A stretch of 64,000 nucleotides of DNA, from assembly GCF_004364935.1 (NCBI RefSeq), contig NZ_SOBT01000008.1:558001-622000 (forward strand), given 5' to 3'. Positions 50,665 to 59,279 of this stretch are shown piece after piece. The position numbers were made by a program, and so were the translations under genes. Origin of the DNA: Panacagrimonas perspica. Its GTDB lineage: Bacteria; Pseudomonadota; Gammaproteobacteria; Nevskiales; Nevskiaceae. The notes under the pieces are model-generated. The model saw only the letters and a list, made by a program, of their open reading frames with translations. It searched no databases and was not told where the DNA came from. Position 1 is the stretch's first letter. Each line of letters begins with the position of its first letter.

Positions 50665-51846
50665 CTACCTTTCTGTAAGTGATTCGTTGGCAGCTTTGCG
50701 CAGCGGCTTCAGCAGATAGTTCGCCACCGTCTTCTGCCCGGTGCGGATATCCACGTTCGCCACCATGCCGGGAATGATCTCGAACGGCGTTCCCTTCAGC
50801 GTCTGCGGATGCGGATCCAGCGTTTCGATCTGGACGCGGTAATACGTGATCTGCCCCTGGCGGGACTCTTCGGTCAGCGTGTCGGGGCTGATGTAGCGCA
50901 CCTTGCCGCGGATCGATCCGTAGATCGTGTAGTCGTACGAATCGATCTTGATGTTCGACGGCAGGCCGAGGCGAAGGAAGGCGACATCCGACGTTCGCAC
51001 CTTGGCTTCGACGATCAGCGAATCGTCGTTGGGAACGATCTCCAGCAGTTCTTCGCCGGGCTTGAGCACGCCGCCGATCGTCGTGACGCGGATGTTCTTC
51101 ACGACGCCCTTCATCGGCGCGCGGATCTGTGTCGAGGCCAGCACTGCGGAACGCTGACTGAGCTGCTGCTTGGCCTGCGCATAGTCGTCACGCGCCTTGG
51201 TCAGCTCGGCCTGCGCCTCCTGCAGATACTTGTTCCGCCGAGACGTGATCTGTCCCTGCAATTCGGAAGCCTGGCGCCGCGCCTTCAGGAGTTCGGACTC
51301 GGAGGCATCTCCGGTGGTGGCGAGGCGTTCGTACGCATCGAGCTCCTGACGGGCGAGGGTGAGGCTGGCCTGCATGGAGGCGATGTCTTCCCGCAACGCG
51401 CGCTGCCGTTGATCCATCAGGTTGCGTTGCCCCTGGACGATCCCCGCATCGAGCGCGATATGAGGCGGAAACTCGATCGCAGTGCCGAGCACCTCGGCCC
51501 GCAGGCGTGCGATGTTCGCTTCCAGACTCGCGGCCTTTGCGGCGGCTTCGTCGTTGCTGGCCTGCGAACGGGTTGGATCGAGCACCGCGATGACTTGTCC
51601 TGCTTCCACCGCTCCGCCTTCCCGAACGCGAAGTTCCACGATGGCGCCGCCATCGACGGCCTGCACGACTTGGCTGCGGCTGCTGGCGATGAAGCTGCCG
51701 GCGGCATGGATCTGTTCCTCGAGCTGGGCGACGCTGGCCCACGCGCAGAAGGCGCCGAGAATCAGCAGCAGGCCGGTGGCCGCAGCCAGCGGTCCGCCGA
51801 AGCGGATGGGTTCGCTGCCTTCGAAAATCTGCTTGCGAAGCGTCAT
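50665..51846 (-). CDS. HlyD/LapC-family membrane fusion protein of a type I secretion system
   Basis: The 393 residues have an N-terminal transmembrane helix at about 22-42 (AATGLLLILGAFCAWASVA), a biotinyl-like lipoyl half-motif VQAVDGGAIVELRVREGGAV, and a long coiled coil (about 95-230). The second lipoyl half and beta-barrel (IRAPMKGVVKNIRVTTIGGVLKPGEELLEIVP) are followed by the HlyD C-terminal motif FEIIPGMVANVDIRTG. It bridges the ABC transporter to the outer-membrane channel. Its ATG overlaps the ABC stop by four bases, so the two are coupled. Confidence 0.93.
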   Translation of the reverse strand: MTLRKQIFEGSEPIRFGGPLAAATGLLLILGAFCAWASVAQLEEQIHAAGSFIASSRSQVVQAVDGGAIVELRVREGGAVEAGQVIAVLDPTRSQASNDEAAAKAASLEANIARLRAEVLGTAIEFPPHIALDAGIVQGQRNLMDQRQRALREDIASMQASLTLARQELDAYERLATTGDASESELLKARRQASELQGQITSRRNKYLQEAQAELTKARDDYAQAKQQLSQRSAVLASTQIRAPMKGVVKNIRVTTIGGVLKPGEELLEIVPNDDSLIVEAKVRTSDVAFLRLGLPSNIKIDSYDYTIYGSIRGKVRYISPDTLTEESRQGQITYYRVQIETLDPHPQTLKGTPFEIIPGMVANVDIRTGQKTVANYLLKPLRKAANESLTER

Positions 51847-54023
51847 GCGCCTGCTCCGCTCGGTGCGGTGACCGAGGGCGCCGGGGCCATGCCGGCGGCG
51901 GCAGCGGCGCTGAGCGTGCGGACACGATCCGACGGTGCGTCGGCCGCAATCTTTCCGGCCTCGAGCATCATGATGCGGGTGCTGAACTTCAGCCAGCTGT
52001 TCTGATGCGTCGCGAAGATCAGCGTGTGCGTGGCGTCCAGGCCCTGCAGGTACTTGAGGAGCTTTGCTTCGGCTTCCTGATCGAGCGACGTGGCCGGTTC
52101 GTCGAGCAGCCAGATCTTCGGCTTCTGCAGCACCAGGCGGGTGAGGGCGACCAACTGGCGCTGTCCTATCGACAGGCCGAGTCCGCCTTCCGTGATCTTC
52201 AGATCCAGGCCGCGAGGATGTTGCTTGATCAGCGTGTCGAGCCCGGTCTGCGCGGCGGCAGCGGCGATTTCAGATTCCTCGGGCATCGACAGGCCCAGAG
52301 CGAGGTTGTCGCGCAAGGTGCCGGCGAACAGGCGAGGGGACTGCGGCAGGTAACCCACCACCGAGCGCAGCCAGTCACGGCGCGCCTGAAGGATGTCGAT
52401 GTTGCCCACCCGCAGGGTGCCCGCCATCGGCGTCGAAAGGCCGGCCAGCAGTTTCATCAGCGTGGACTTGCCACTGCCGTTGCGACCCACGATCGCCACT
52501 CTTTCGCCCGGCGCGACTTCGAGATTGGGCAGATCCATGTTGAGGCCTAACAGAGGATCGTAGGCGTACTTCAGGCCCTCGATCCGGTAGCCCAGCGTGG
52601 GTTCGCTGCTGACCGCCGATTGTTCTTCGGTGCCGTCTCCCTTGATCGACAGCAGCCGGTTCAGGATGTCGAGCGAATACGACGTGTGCTGCCATTGAAC
52701 CAGCACGTTGGTCACCACCGACAACACGCTCAACGCACGTCCCGCGAGAATCGAGCAGGCGATCAGGCCGCCCATCGACAGGTTGCCGGCCTCGATCTGA
52801 TAAACGCCGGCGATGACGACGCCGAGATAGGCGGTCTGCTGAAACACATAACTCATGTGCGTCGCATTGCCGCTGATCTCGCGGATCTTCATGCCGGCTT
52901 CGGCGACACGGTCCGTGACGTGACGCCACAGCGACGAGAAGCGCCATTCGGCCGCCATCGATTTCACGGTCTCGGCGCCGTCGATGGCCTCGAACAGCAG
53001 GCCGGACCGAACTGCGCTTTCATCGGTCTGCTGCTTCTGCCAATAGACCAGGCGCTGCTTGGCGATGAATCCCAGCAGCAGGACGATCGGAATCATGATG
53101 AGCGGCGGCACCACCACGGACCACCCGCCGATCATGTAGATGATGCTCAGGAACAGCAGCGAGAACGGCAGGTCCGCCAGCGCGAACAAGGTCGTCGAGG
53201 TCAGGAAATTCTTGATCGACTCGTGATCGCGCACCTGCGCCACCAGCGTTCCGACGGTTCGCGGCCGCTGGTCCAGCCGCAGCGCCATGACGCGTTCGAG
53301 AAAGAATGTGGACAGACCGTCGTCCATGCGTCGCGTCAGGCGCTCCTGGAGCTTGAGGCGGAACGTCTTGAAAGCGAGCTCGAAGAGCATTGCCAGCACG
53401 ACACCCGATGCCAGCACCCACAACGTCGAGTAGGCGAAGTTCGGCACCACGCGGTCGTAGACCTGCATCGCGAACAGCGACACGACGATCGACAGCAGAT
53501 TGATCGCCAGCGTGGCGACGCCCACCTGCAGCAGCCAGGGACGATGTTCCGACAGGGCCGCTCGCATGGCGCGGCTCGCGAGCTTGGGATCGGGCGGTTC
53601 CGCCGAGTCCGTCGGTGCGGTCAGCAGGCTCCAGACGGCACGGCCAATGTCGGTGACCGAACGGGAAGCGCCTTTGCTGTCCACGACGCGGTAGTTCTTG
53701 CCCTCGGCTTCGATCGTGGTGACGAGCACGAACTGCCCGTCCACTTTCGCCCATGCGGGGAGCTGGCTGGCCTTGAGGCCATGGCTGGAAAGACGGACGA
53801 CGCGATCGGACGGAAACAGGGCTTGCCAGCCGGCGGCGAGCTTGTCTTCGGAGATGGAGCCGCCGCCTCGCATGACGGTTTCAGTGCCTTGGCGCAGCGC
53901 GCGCTTCGAGACGAATCGCGAGCGCTGGCTGGCCATCAGGCTCAGCAGGCTTTCCACTACCGGCAGGTGGTCGTCTTGTTCGGGTTTGTCCCCGGCGACC
54001 TTGCTGGGCTCAAGCGAATTCAT
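51843..54023 (-). CDS. LapB-like type I secretion ABC transporter (ATPase-permease)
   Basis: I start at the ATG at 54023 (MNSLEPSKV); an ATG three codons earlier has a GGGG run too close to it. Residues about 20-140 are a C39-like domain without its Cys, so it does not cut leader peptides but may recognise the substrate, as in RTX/LapA exporters. A six-helix permease (about 150-430) follows. The ATPase has Walker A GRNGSGKST, Walker B IWLLDEP and the H-loop FATHQ. Its signature is LSIGQ instead of LSGGQ. The most probable cargo in this window is the adhesin at 59280, although the two are 5 kb apart and face opposite ways. Confidence 0.93.
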   Translation of the reverse strand: MNSLEPSKVAGDKPEQDDHLPVVESLLSLMASQRSRFVSKRALRQGTETVMRGGGSISEDKLAAGWQALFPSDRVVRLSSHGLKASQLPAWAKVDGQFVLVTTIEAEGKNYRVVDSKGASRSVTDIGRAVWSLLTAPTDSAEPPDPKLASRAMRAALSEHRPWLLQVGVATLAINLLSIVVSLFAMQVYDRVVPNFAYSTLWVLASGVVLAMLFELAFKTFRLKLQERLTRRMDDGLSTFFLERVMALRLDQRPRTVGTLVAQVRDHESIKNFLTSTTLFALADLPFSLLFLSIIYMIGGWSVVVPPLIMIPIVLLLGFIAKQRLVYWQKQQTDESAVRSGLLFEAIDGAETVKSMAAEWRFSSLWRHVTDRVAEAGMKIREISGNATHMSYVFQQTAYLGVVIAGVYQIEAGNLSMGGLIACSILAGRALSVLSVVTNVLVQWQHTSYSLDILNRLLSIKGDGTEEQSAVSSEPTLGYRIEGLKYAYDPLLGLNMDLPNLEVAPGERVAIVGRNGSGKSTLMKLLAGLSTPMAGTLRVGNIDILQARRDWLRSVVGYLPQSPRLFAGTLRDNLALGLSMPEESEIAAAAAQTGLDTLIKQHPRGLDLKITEGGLGLSIGQRQLVALTRLVLQKPKIWLLDEPATSLDQEAEAKLLKYLQGLDATHTLIFATHQNSWLKFSTRIMMLEAGKIAADAPSDRVRTLSAAAAAGMAPAPSVTAPSGAGA

Positions 54024-54273
54024 CGACCGCATCCCCGATCTGCGTATGGCGCTGCGCGCGCGCTTGGACAGCAAGAGGCGAGACCCCCAAGGCCTCACCT
54101 GGATGTAAAACCCCTGTGCGTCCTATTGTGTCGGAAGCGCTTACCGCGTGCCGCAAGGTTCCCGTAGCGCACGGGTGCAACGGGACCTGTGGTGGCCCTC
54201 GAATCGATGGTTGCTGCGCCCAGGCCTGCGGATACGGGAAGGTGCGTCCGGCGACTCCCCGGCCGTCGCTGTC

Positions 54274-54783
54274 TCAGCCGCCACGGTCCCGCATGATCCG
54301 GCCCTTCTCGCGCTGCCAGTCCTTCTCCTTCACGTCTGCGCGCTTGTCGTGCTGCTTCTTGCCCTTCGCAAGGCCGATCTGCAGCTTGGCGCGACCGCGC
54401 GTCCAGTGCAGGTCGAGCGGCACGATCGTGAAGCCGGCGCGTTCGACCTTGCCGATGAGCTGCGCAAGCTGGCGTTCGTGCAGCAGGAGCTTGCGCGTGC
54501 GGGTGGCGTCCGGATTCACGTGTGTCGACGCCTGCTTGAGCGGAGTGAAGTGGGCGCCGATCAGGAAAGCCTCGCGATTGCGGATCACGACGTAGGCCTC
54601 GGCGACCTGGGCGCGGCCGTCCCGCAGGCTCTTGACCTCCCACCCCATCAGCACGAGGCCGGCCTCGAAGGTTTCCTCGATGAAGTACTCGTGCCGCGCT
54701 CGCCGATTGAGGGCGATGGTGCGCTTCTCTTCGTCGGGCTCCGGCTTCTTCTTGTTGTTGTTCTTGCTTCGCGGCTCGCTCAT
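54274..54783 (-). CDS. smpB: SmpB, tmRNA-binding protein
   Basis: The 169-residue protein contains [34 protein letters not shown] in pieces, [13 protein letters not shown], and the C-terminal Lys/Arg tail [21 protein letters not shown]. All are hallmark SmpB blocks; the tail inserts in the mRNA channel. The N-terminal 20 residues ([13 protein letters not shown]) are longer and more basic than usual. It is 5.2 kb from ssrA, so both parts of trans-translation lie in one window. No Shine-Dalgarno sequence fits before the ATG (only GGGGG directly touching it). It is divergent from glk. Confidence 0.97.
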   Translation of the reverse strand: MSEPRSKNNNKKKPEPDEEKRTIALNRRARHEYFIEETFEAGLVLMGWEVKSLRDGRAQVAEAYVVIRNREAFLIGAHFTPLKQASTHVNPDATRTRKLLLHERQLAQLIGKVERAGFTIVPLDLHWTRGRAKLQIGLAKGKKQHDKRADVKEKDWQREKGRIMRDRGG

Positions 54784-54790
54784 CCCCCGA

Positions 54791-54796
54791 ATTATA
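54791..54796 (-). promoter_or_regulatory. Perfect -10 box seven bases before the smpB start
   Basis: The minus strand reads TATAAT at 54796-54791. With the usual 6-7 base distance, transcription would begin at or one base before the smpB ATG (54783), giving a leaderless or nearly leaderless mRNA, which fits the missing ribosome site. No good -35 box is present at 16-18 bases. Confidence 0.45.
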
Positions 54797-54850
54797 CGGA
54801 GCGTGCGCGGCGGGGTTGCGCCGGGAGGCCGGAATGCTACGGTTGCCGGC

Positions 54851-55795
54851 ATGGAATCGACGACCGAACATGTCCTCGTCGCCGACGTCGGCGGCACTCA
54901 TTGCCGGCTGGCGCTGGGCCGCCGGGACCAAGGGCGAATCGTGCTCGAGAATCTGCGCGTCATGCCCACGCCGCCCGCGAACTTCGAGATCCTGGTGCGC
55001 GAATACCTGGCCCAGGCAGGCTGCCCGCAGCCGGCTGCGGTCGCGGTGGCCGCTGCCGGGCGCGTGAATTCGACGCCCGGGCGCAGATGGGTGGCCCTGA
55101 CGAACACGCCGCTGGTTCTGGAGCGCGAATCGCTCGCTTCGATCGCCGGCGGACGTGCCTGGCTGGTCAACGACCTTGGCGCCGTGGCCGCGGCGCTGCC
55201 TCATCTGGCTGCCAGCGAGCTGCGAGATTTCGGTCCCGTGCGTGGCGCGCCGGGCGGGCGCCGCCTGGTGCTGGGAGTGGGAACGGGCCTGGGTGCTTCG
55301 CTGCTCACCGAGGGCGGCGAGCCGCTGGATACCGAATCCGGGCATGCGGACCTGGCGGCGGTGTCCGCCGACGAGATCGAATGGAGTGCCCGGCTGTCCA
55401 CGCAGGGAAGGGTGTCGGTGGAGCACGTCCTTTGCGGCAGCGGCCTGCTGCGGCTGCACGAAGTGGTGTCGGGTGAACGTCTGCCGGCGGTCGACGCGTT
55501 GCTCGCCCGCTGGCGTGCCGGGGATCCAGATGCGCGTACGACATTGCTCGGGTTTTCCTCCTGGCTCGGCCGGGTGGCGGGAAATCTCGTGCTGAGTCTG
55601 GGAGCCTGGGGCGGTGTGTTCTTGATCGGAGGCGTCGTCGCGGGTCTGGGCGATGCGCTCGACCCGGGCGCCTTTCGCGCGGGATTCGAAGACAAGGCGC
55701 CGTTCGCCGATGACCTCGCGCGGGTGCCGCTGCAGCGCATCGTGCATCCCCAGCCCGCGTTGTTGGGAATGGCGGGGCTCGCGCTCACGAATTGA
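54851..55795 (+). CDS. glk: Glucokinase (Glk family)
   Basis: The start at 54851 ([20 protein letters not shown]) gives 314 residues, normal for the ATP-dependent Glk family. Motifs: phosphate-1 DVGGT (12-16), [15 protein letters not shown] with the sugar-contact Asp, adenosine-type [21 protein letters not shown], and a C-terminal [13 protein letters not shown]. It phosphorylates glucose to glucose 6-phosphate. It is divergent from smpB with 67 bases between the starts. No sugar transporter or other glycolytic gene is adjacent. Confidence 0.93.
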   Translation: MESTTEHVLVADVGGTHCRLALGRRDQGRIVLENLRVMPTPPANFEILVREYLAQAGCPQPAAVAVAAAGRVNSTPGRRWVALTNTPLVLERESLASIAGGRAWLVNDLGAVAAALPHLAASELRDFGPVRGAPGGRRLVLGVGTGLGASLLTEGGEPLDTESGHADLAAVSADEIEWSARLSTQGRVSVEHVLCGSGLLRLHEVVSGERLPAVDALLARWRAGDPDARTTLLGFSSWLGRVAGNLVLSLGAWGGVFLIGGVVAGLGDALDPGAFRAGFEDKAPFADDLARVPLQRIVHPQPALLGMAGLALTN

Positions 55796-55851
55796 GCGCC
55801 GATTCGCCCGGCGGGACGGCTGGCTCTCGTAACGGGGCAACGAATCAACCC

Positions 55852-55915
55852 GTAGCCCGGACGAACTCCGGGATTCCGTTCTCCCCGATGAGAGAAGCCC
55901 GGAGTTCGCCCCGGG
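55852..55915. repeat. Imperfect inverted repeat of the GTAGCCCGG family
   Basis: The left arm 55852-55872 (GTAGCCCGGACGAACTCC and GGG) faces CCCGGAGTTCG at 55898 onward, with a one-base bulge near the end. It shares its outer GTAGCCCGG and overall size with the perfect palindrome at 1746-1813. It lies just after glk and may help end the transcript. Confidence 0.5.
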
Positions 55916-56018
55916 TGACGGGTACTCTCGTCGGTGTTCCTCCGTGAAATCCGTTGCGACGTCACCGTCACCCCGAAGATGCGTCCCTATGGGTCGGTGA
56001 AGAACCTAAACTTGTCGG

Positions 56019-57407
56019 ATGCAGATCCGCGAAAGCAGCTTCGGCTACTGGTCGAGCCAACCGGCATTCCTGTCGGTCGCCTGCGGCGCGGCGTTGGGAA
56101 TCGGGAGCAGCGCGCGCGTTCCCTATCTGATGAGTGAGTACGGCGGCTCGGCGTTCCTGCTCGTGTACGTGCTCAGCCTGCTGCTCGTGGGCCTGCCGAT
56201 CCTGGTGGCCGAGTGGGCCCTGGGCCGCTGGATGCGCGACGAACTTGGCGCCGGCTTCGCGCGGCTGTCGCAGGCCTCGCACGCCAGCCGTGCCTGGCGC
56301 TGGCTGGGCCGGCTGGCCGTGATCAGCGCGGTGATGATCCTGTCCTATTACAGCGTGATCGCCGGCTGGAGCCTCGGCTATCTTTTCCGCGGGGCCGGAG
56401 GCTTTCTGGCCAACCGCGATTCGAGCGAGGCCTCGCGCATCTTCCTCAAGCTCGCCCGCGATCCGGAACGGAGCCTGGCCTGGCACACGCTGTTCATGGT
56501 CGTCGTGACCATCGTCGTTTCTTACGGGTTTCGCGACGGCATCGAGCGCGCGGCCAAGCGCATGCTGCCGGCGGTGTTCGTGCTCACGCTGATGTTCGCG
56601 CTGCTGGCGTTCTCAGTGGGCGCACCGGGCGAGGCGGTGAAGGCGATCCTGACGCCGGATTTTTCCCGACTGGGCTGGCGCGGTGTGGTCGAGGCGATCT
56701 ACCAGGCGTTCTTCACGCTCGGCCTGGGTCTGGGCGTGATGATGACCTTGGGCGGCTATCTGCCGGCGAGCGTGCCGCTGGTGCGCATGGGGCTCTGGGT
56801 CATCCTGGCCGACACGATCTTCGGCATCGCCGCCGGCACCGGCCTGCTGGCGCTGCTGCTGGCAGCGGACATGCGGCCTACCAGTGGCCTGACGCTGATC
56901 TTCCAGAGCTTTCCGGAGGCCTTGCCCAATTCGGCGGCCGGCGTCTGCCTGGCCGTGCTGTTCTACCTGATCCTGTTTCTGGTCACCTTGCTGGCCGCGG
57001 CGACGCTGCTCGAACCGGTGACGCGATACCTGATGGAGCGCTATCGCCAGACGCGCGTCTTTGCGGCGATGGGGGCGGCGGTGCTGGTCTGGTTCCTCGG
57101 CATCGGGACCGTGCTGTCCTTCGGCGTCACCGCCGAGCTCCGGCTGTTCGGGCAGAACTTCTTCGAGTGGCTGCAGTTCCTGACGAGCTTCGTGATCGTG
57201 CCGATCGGCGGGCTGCTGGTCTGCGTCTACATCGCGCGCGTGCTGCCCAGGGAACTGAGCCTGGCGGTGTGGGGCCCGCGCGAGCGCCGCTTGCACGGGG
57301 CCTGGCGCTTCGCCCTTCGCTACCCGGCGCGGCTCGGGCTGGTGGTCGTGCTGTTGCACGGACTCGGTCTGCTCGACTGGTTTGCGAGCCTGTGGGCGAC
57401 GACCTGA
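56019..57407 (+). CDS. Sodium-dependent transporter of the neurotransmitter:sodium symporter family
   Basis: The 462-residue integral membrane protein has about 11-12 hydrophobic helices. The first helix contains GIGSSARVPYLMSEYGGSAFLLVYVLSLLLVGLPILVAEW in pieces, the conserved start of bacterial NSS proteins, where the unwound GxxxxxRFP region binds sodium and substrate. Here the usual Gly-Asn-x-Trp-Arg-Phe-Pro reads GSSARVP, a variation. Substrates of the family are amino acids or related compounds; none can be inferred here. Its 3' end overlaps the rnfH start by about 16 bases. Confidence 0.9.
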   Translation: MQIRESSFGYWSSQPAFLSVACGAALGIGSSARVPYLMSEYGGSAFLLVYVLSLLLVGLPILVAEWALGRWMRDELGAGFARLSQASHASRAWRWLGRLAVISAVMILSYYSVIAGWSLGYLFRGAGGFLANRDSSEASRIFLKLARDPERSLAWHTLFMVVVTIVVSYGFRDGIERAAKRMLPAVFVLTLMFALLAFSVGAPGEAVKAILTPDFSRLGWRGVVEAIYQAFFTLGLGLGVMMTLGGYLPASVPLVRMGLWVILADTIFGIAAGTGLLALLLAADMRPTSGLTLIFQSFPEALPNSAAGVCLAVLFYLILFLVTLLAAATLLEPVTRYLMERYRQTRVFAAMGAAVLVWFLGIGTVLSFGVTAELRLFGQNFFEWLQFLTSFVIVPIGGLLVCVYIARVLPRELSLAVWGPRERRLHGAWRFALRYPARLGLVVVLLHGLGLLDWFASLWATT

Positions 57408-57700
57408 GGTGGCTGCGTGTCGAGGTGGTCTTTGCCACGGCCACCGCGCAGGAAGTTCGGCGGGTAGAAGTGCCCGAAGGCTGCACCGTGGAGCAGGCCA
57501 TCCGTCAAAGCGGCCTGGAACCGGCGTTGCCGGATGAAGGCCTCAGCCGCGTTGGCGTGTTCGGGCGCTTGTGCGCGCTGTCCGATCGGGTCGCCGAGGG
57601 CGACCGGATCGAGATCTATCGGGAATTGACGGCAGATCCCAAGGCCACCCGACGGCGCCGGGCGGCGCAGAAGCTCAGGGACGGCGCTCGTCGGGGTTGA
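57392..57700 (+). CDS. rnfH: RnfH family protein
   Basis: From a GTG at 57392 inside the transporter's 3' end, the frame gives 102 residues: LRVEVVFATATAQEVRRVEV, VEQAIRQSGLEP, SRVGVFGRLCALSDRVAEGDRIEIYREL and the final DPKATRRRRA. This is the RnfH (UPF0125) ubiquitin-like fold; the end DPKxxRRxRA is a hallmark. Its function is not settled, but it usually sits beside smpB, a ratA-type gene and bamE. Here ratA is not found in its usual place. The last 26 bases overlap the convergent bamE 3' end. Confidence 0.85.
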   Translation: MGDDLRWLRVEVVFATATAQEVRRVEVPEGCTVEQAIRQSGLEPALPDEGLSRVGVFGRLCALSDRVAEGDRIEIYRELTADPKATRRRRAAQKLRDGARRG

Positions 57701-58115
57701 CGACGATGTCGGAGTCGTTGTCGCGTGCGCTGCGCTCGGCGGCTGCGCGATCCTGCGCATCGGCCTTGATCACCGCATCGGCGTCCGGCTTCGACAATGC
57801 CCCGTCGCCCTTGGCGGGCTCGGCGCCTTCGAGGCGGGTGAGCTGGTCACCGTCGAAGAAGGCCGTGACGGTGCGCTGCGTGATTTCGCCGTAGGGCGAT
57901 TTGTAGTAGCCGACGTAGTCCCAGCGGTCCGCCCGGAAGGGCGTGGCCGCCAGCGGCGTACCCATCACGAACTTCACCTGATCGCGGGTCATGCCGGGCT
58001 TGAGCTTATCCAGATCGCGCTGCTCGATCACGTTGCCCTGGCGGGTCGGCAACTTGTAGATGATCTGGCAACCGCTCAGGCCGATGAGAAGCAGGGACAG
58101 CAGCAGGACGCGCAT
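57675..58115 (-). CDS. bamE: BamE (SmpA/OmlA), lipoprotein of the BAM complex
   Basis: The 146-residue precursor has a lipoprotein signal with the box GLSGC (Cys16), followed by YKLPTRQGNVIEQRDLDKLKPGMTRDQV, FVMGTPLAATPFRADRWDYVGYY in pieces, and TVTAFFDGDQLTRLEG, the whole BamE domain. An Asp/Ala/Lys-rich tail of about 40 residues is added. BamE assists beta-barrel assembly in the outer membrane. It is divergent from fur with 62 bases between the starts, the arrangement known from other gammaproteobacteria, and convergent with rnfH, overlapping it by 26 bases. Confidence 0.95.
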   Translation of the reverse strand: MRVLLLSLLLIGLSGCQIIYKLPTRQGNVIEQRDLDKLKPGMTRDQVKFVMGTPLAATPFRADRWDYVGYYKSPYGEITQRTVTAFFDGDQLTRLEGAEPAKGDGALSKPDADAVIKADAQDRAAAERSARDNDSDIVVNPDERRP

Positions 58116-58120
58116 TCGGG

Positions 58121-58148
58121 TTGAGTTGAGCGGAGGGTGGCGGATAAT
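58121..58148 (+). promoter_or_regulatory. Candidate fur promoter
   Basis: TTGAGT (58121-58126), 16 bases, then GATAAT (58143-58148). Just behind, AATAA-ACCC-TTATT forms a small palindrome (58146-58159) that resembles half of an AT-rich Fur box, so fur autoregulation is possible. The same stretch lies upstream of bamE in the other direction. Confidence 0.45.
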
Positions 58149-58177
58149 AAACCCTTATTCCTGCCCAAGGTTCCATC

Positions 58178-58612
58178 GTGGAATCCACTGACCTGCGTAA
58201 TGCCGGCCTCAAAGTCACCCTTCCGCGTCTGAAGATCCTCGAAATCCTCGAGAGCAGGGCCACGCGCCACCTTTCGGCCGAGGACATCTACAAGGACCTG
58301 ATCCAGCACGACGAGGACATCGGCTTGGCCACGGTCTATCGTGTTCTGACGCAGTTCGAGCAGGCCGGGCTGGTCAAAAGGCACCATTTCGAGGACGGCC
58401 ACGCCGTGTTCGAGCTCGACCGCGGAGAGCATCACGACCACATGGTGGACATCGAGTCCGGCAAGGTCGTGGAGTTTGTCAGCGAGGAGATCGAGCGCCT
58501 CCAGCACCAGATCGCCGAGAAGCAGGGTTACGACATCGTCGGCCATAGCCTGGTGTTGTACGTGCGCCCCCGCGGCAGGGCCGCATCGGGTCGGCGCGGC
58601 TCCAAGCCGTAA
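58178..58612 (+). CDS. fur: Fur, ferric uptake regulator
   Basis: The 144-residue protein starts at a GTG. It has the DNA-binding winged helix (LPRLKILEILE, SAEDIYKDLIQHDEDIGLATVYRVLTQFEQAGL) and the metal site GEHHDH (83-88). In place of the CxxC zinc pair found in E. coli Fur it has MVDIESGKVVEF, so this zinc site is absent, as in Pseudomonas-type Fur. It represses iron-uptake genes with Fe2+ as corepressor. Fur boxes were not evident before the TonB-dependent receptor at 1845-4655. Confidence 0.96.
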   Translation: MESTDLRNAGLKVTLPRLKILEILESRATRHLSAEDIYKDLIQHDEDIGLATVYRVLTQFEQAGLVKRHHFEDGHAVFELDRGEHHDHMVDIESGKVVEFVSEEIERLQHQIAEKQGYDIVGHSLVLYVRPRGRAASGRRGSKP

Positions 58613-59279
58613 AGCGCGCGCCGAGTCAGCAGGTCGCGTAGCTCGCGACCTGCTCCCCAGTTTCCCCTCTGATGGGCCGCCTCTCGGCGGCCGAGGACCC
58701 GTGTTCGCCCGCCGCGTCCAAGCCGGCGGGGGAGGCCGCGCACTCTGCATCCACCGTTACGCCGGGGCACGTATCGATTGCGCGTGCAATTGGCGTGCTC
58801 GCTGTGCTCACATGGATCCATGAAACCGACGAAAGAGCCGGTTAAACCGTCCAACGGTCGGACCGGCATGGGCATTCAGTGACAAATCGTGTCCATCGGC
58901 GGGGTTCCATTCTCAGCGTTTCATGTAATCAGATTCGAATAAGTTTCGCAAAAACAAGGACGAATACGGTAACTCCGGGGTCGTCAAGTTTGGGCATGGA
59001 TGCTGCGCGATTCTCAATGGCTCGCAGATCGGCGCCATCGCGGTCTGCAAGCGGTTCAAGCGGGGGCAAAACTGAATTGCGCATCAGATGGCGAGTTGTC
59101 GGGCGCGAACAGCAATTCAGCTAACGGAACACGTTTCAACGCAGGCGCACGCTCTTAGCGAGTAGGGGATCGTCGGCGGCAGGGAGCACTGGTGTGAGGT
59201 CGCCATCAGTGAGCGGGGGCTCAAAGCAGATTCGTTTCTCATCAATGTTTTCGTTTTCCGATATCTCGGGGAGATCGTC
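58613..59279 (+). other. 667-base gap between fur and the adhesin: no gene, hairpins and an AT-richer leader
   Basis: No coding frame here is convincing. The first part holds two hairpins (58628-58654 and GGCCGCC-TCTC-GGCGGCC near 58675). The part from about 58880 to 59270 is richer in A/T than its surroundings and probably holds the adhesin promoter and a long 5' leader; just before the start is GGGGAG. Confidence 0.5.
58628..58654 (+). terminator. Stem-loop behind fur
   Basis: An 11-bp perfect stem (AGCAGGTCGCG with CGCGACCTGCT) and the loop TAGCT, 16 bases after the fur stop. No U-tract follows, so it may be a weak terminator or a 3'-end stabiliser. Confidence 0.5.

Noticed and set aside
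58613-59279. Possible riboswitch (cyclic-di-GMP type) before the adhesin
   Set aside because: An AT-richer leader is present, but I could not find the conserved aptamer core, so I only describe it as a gap.
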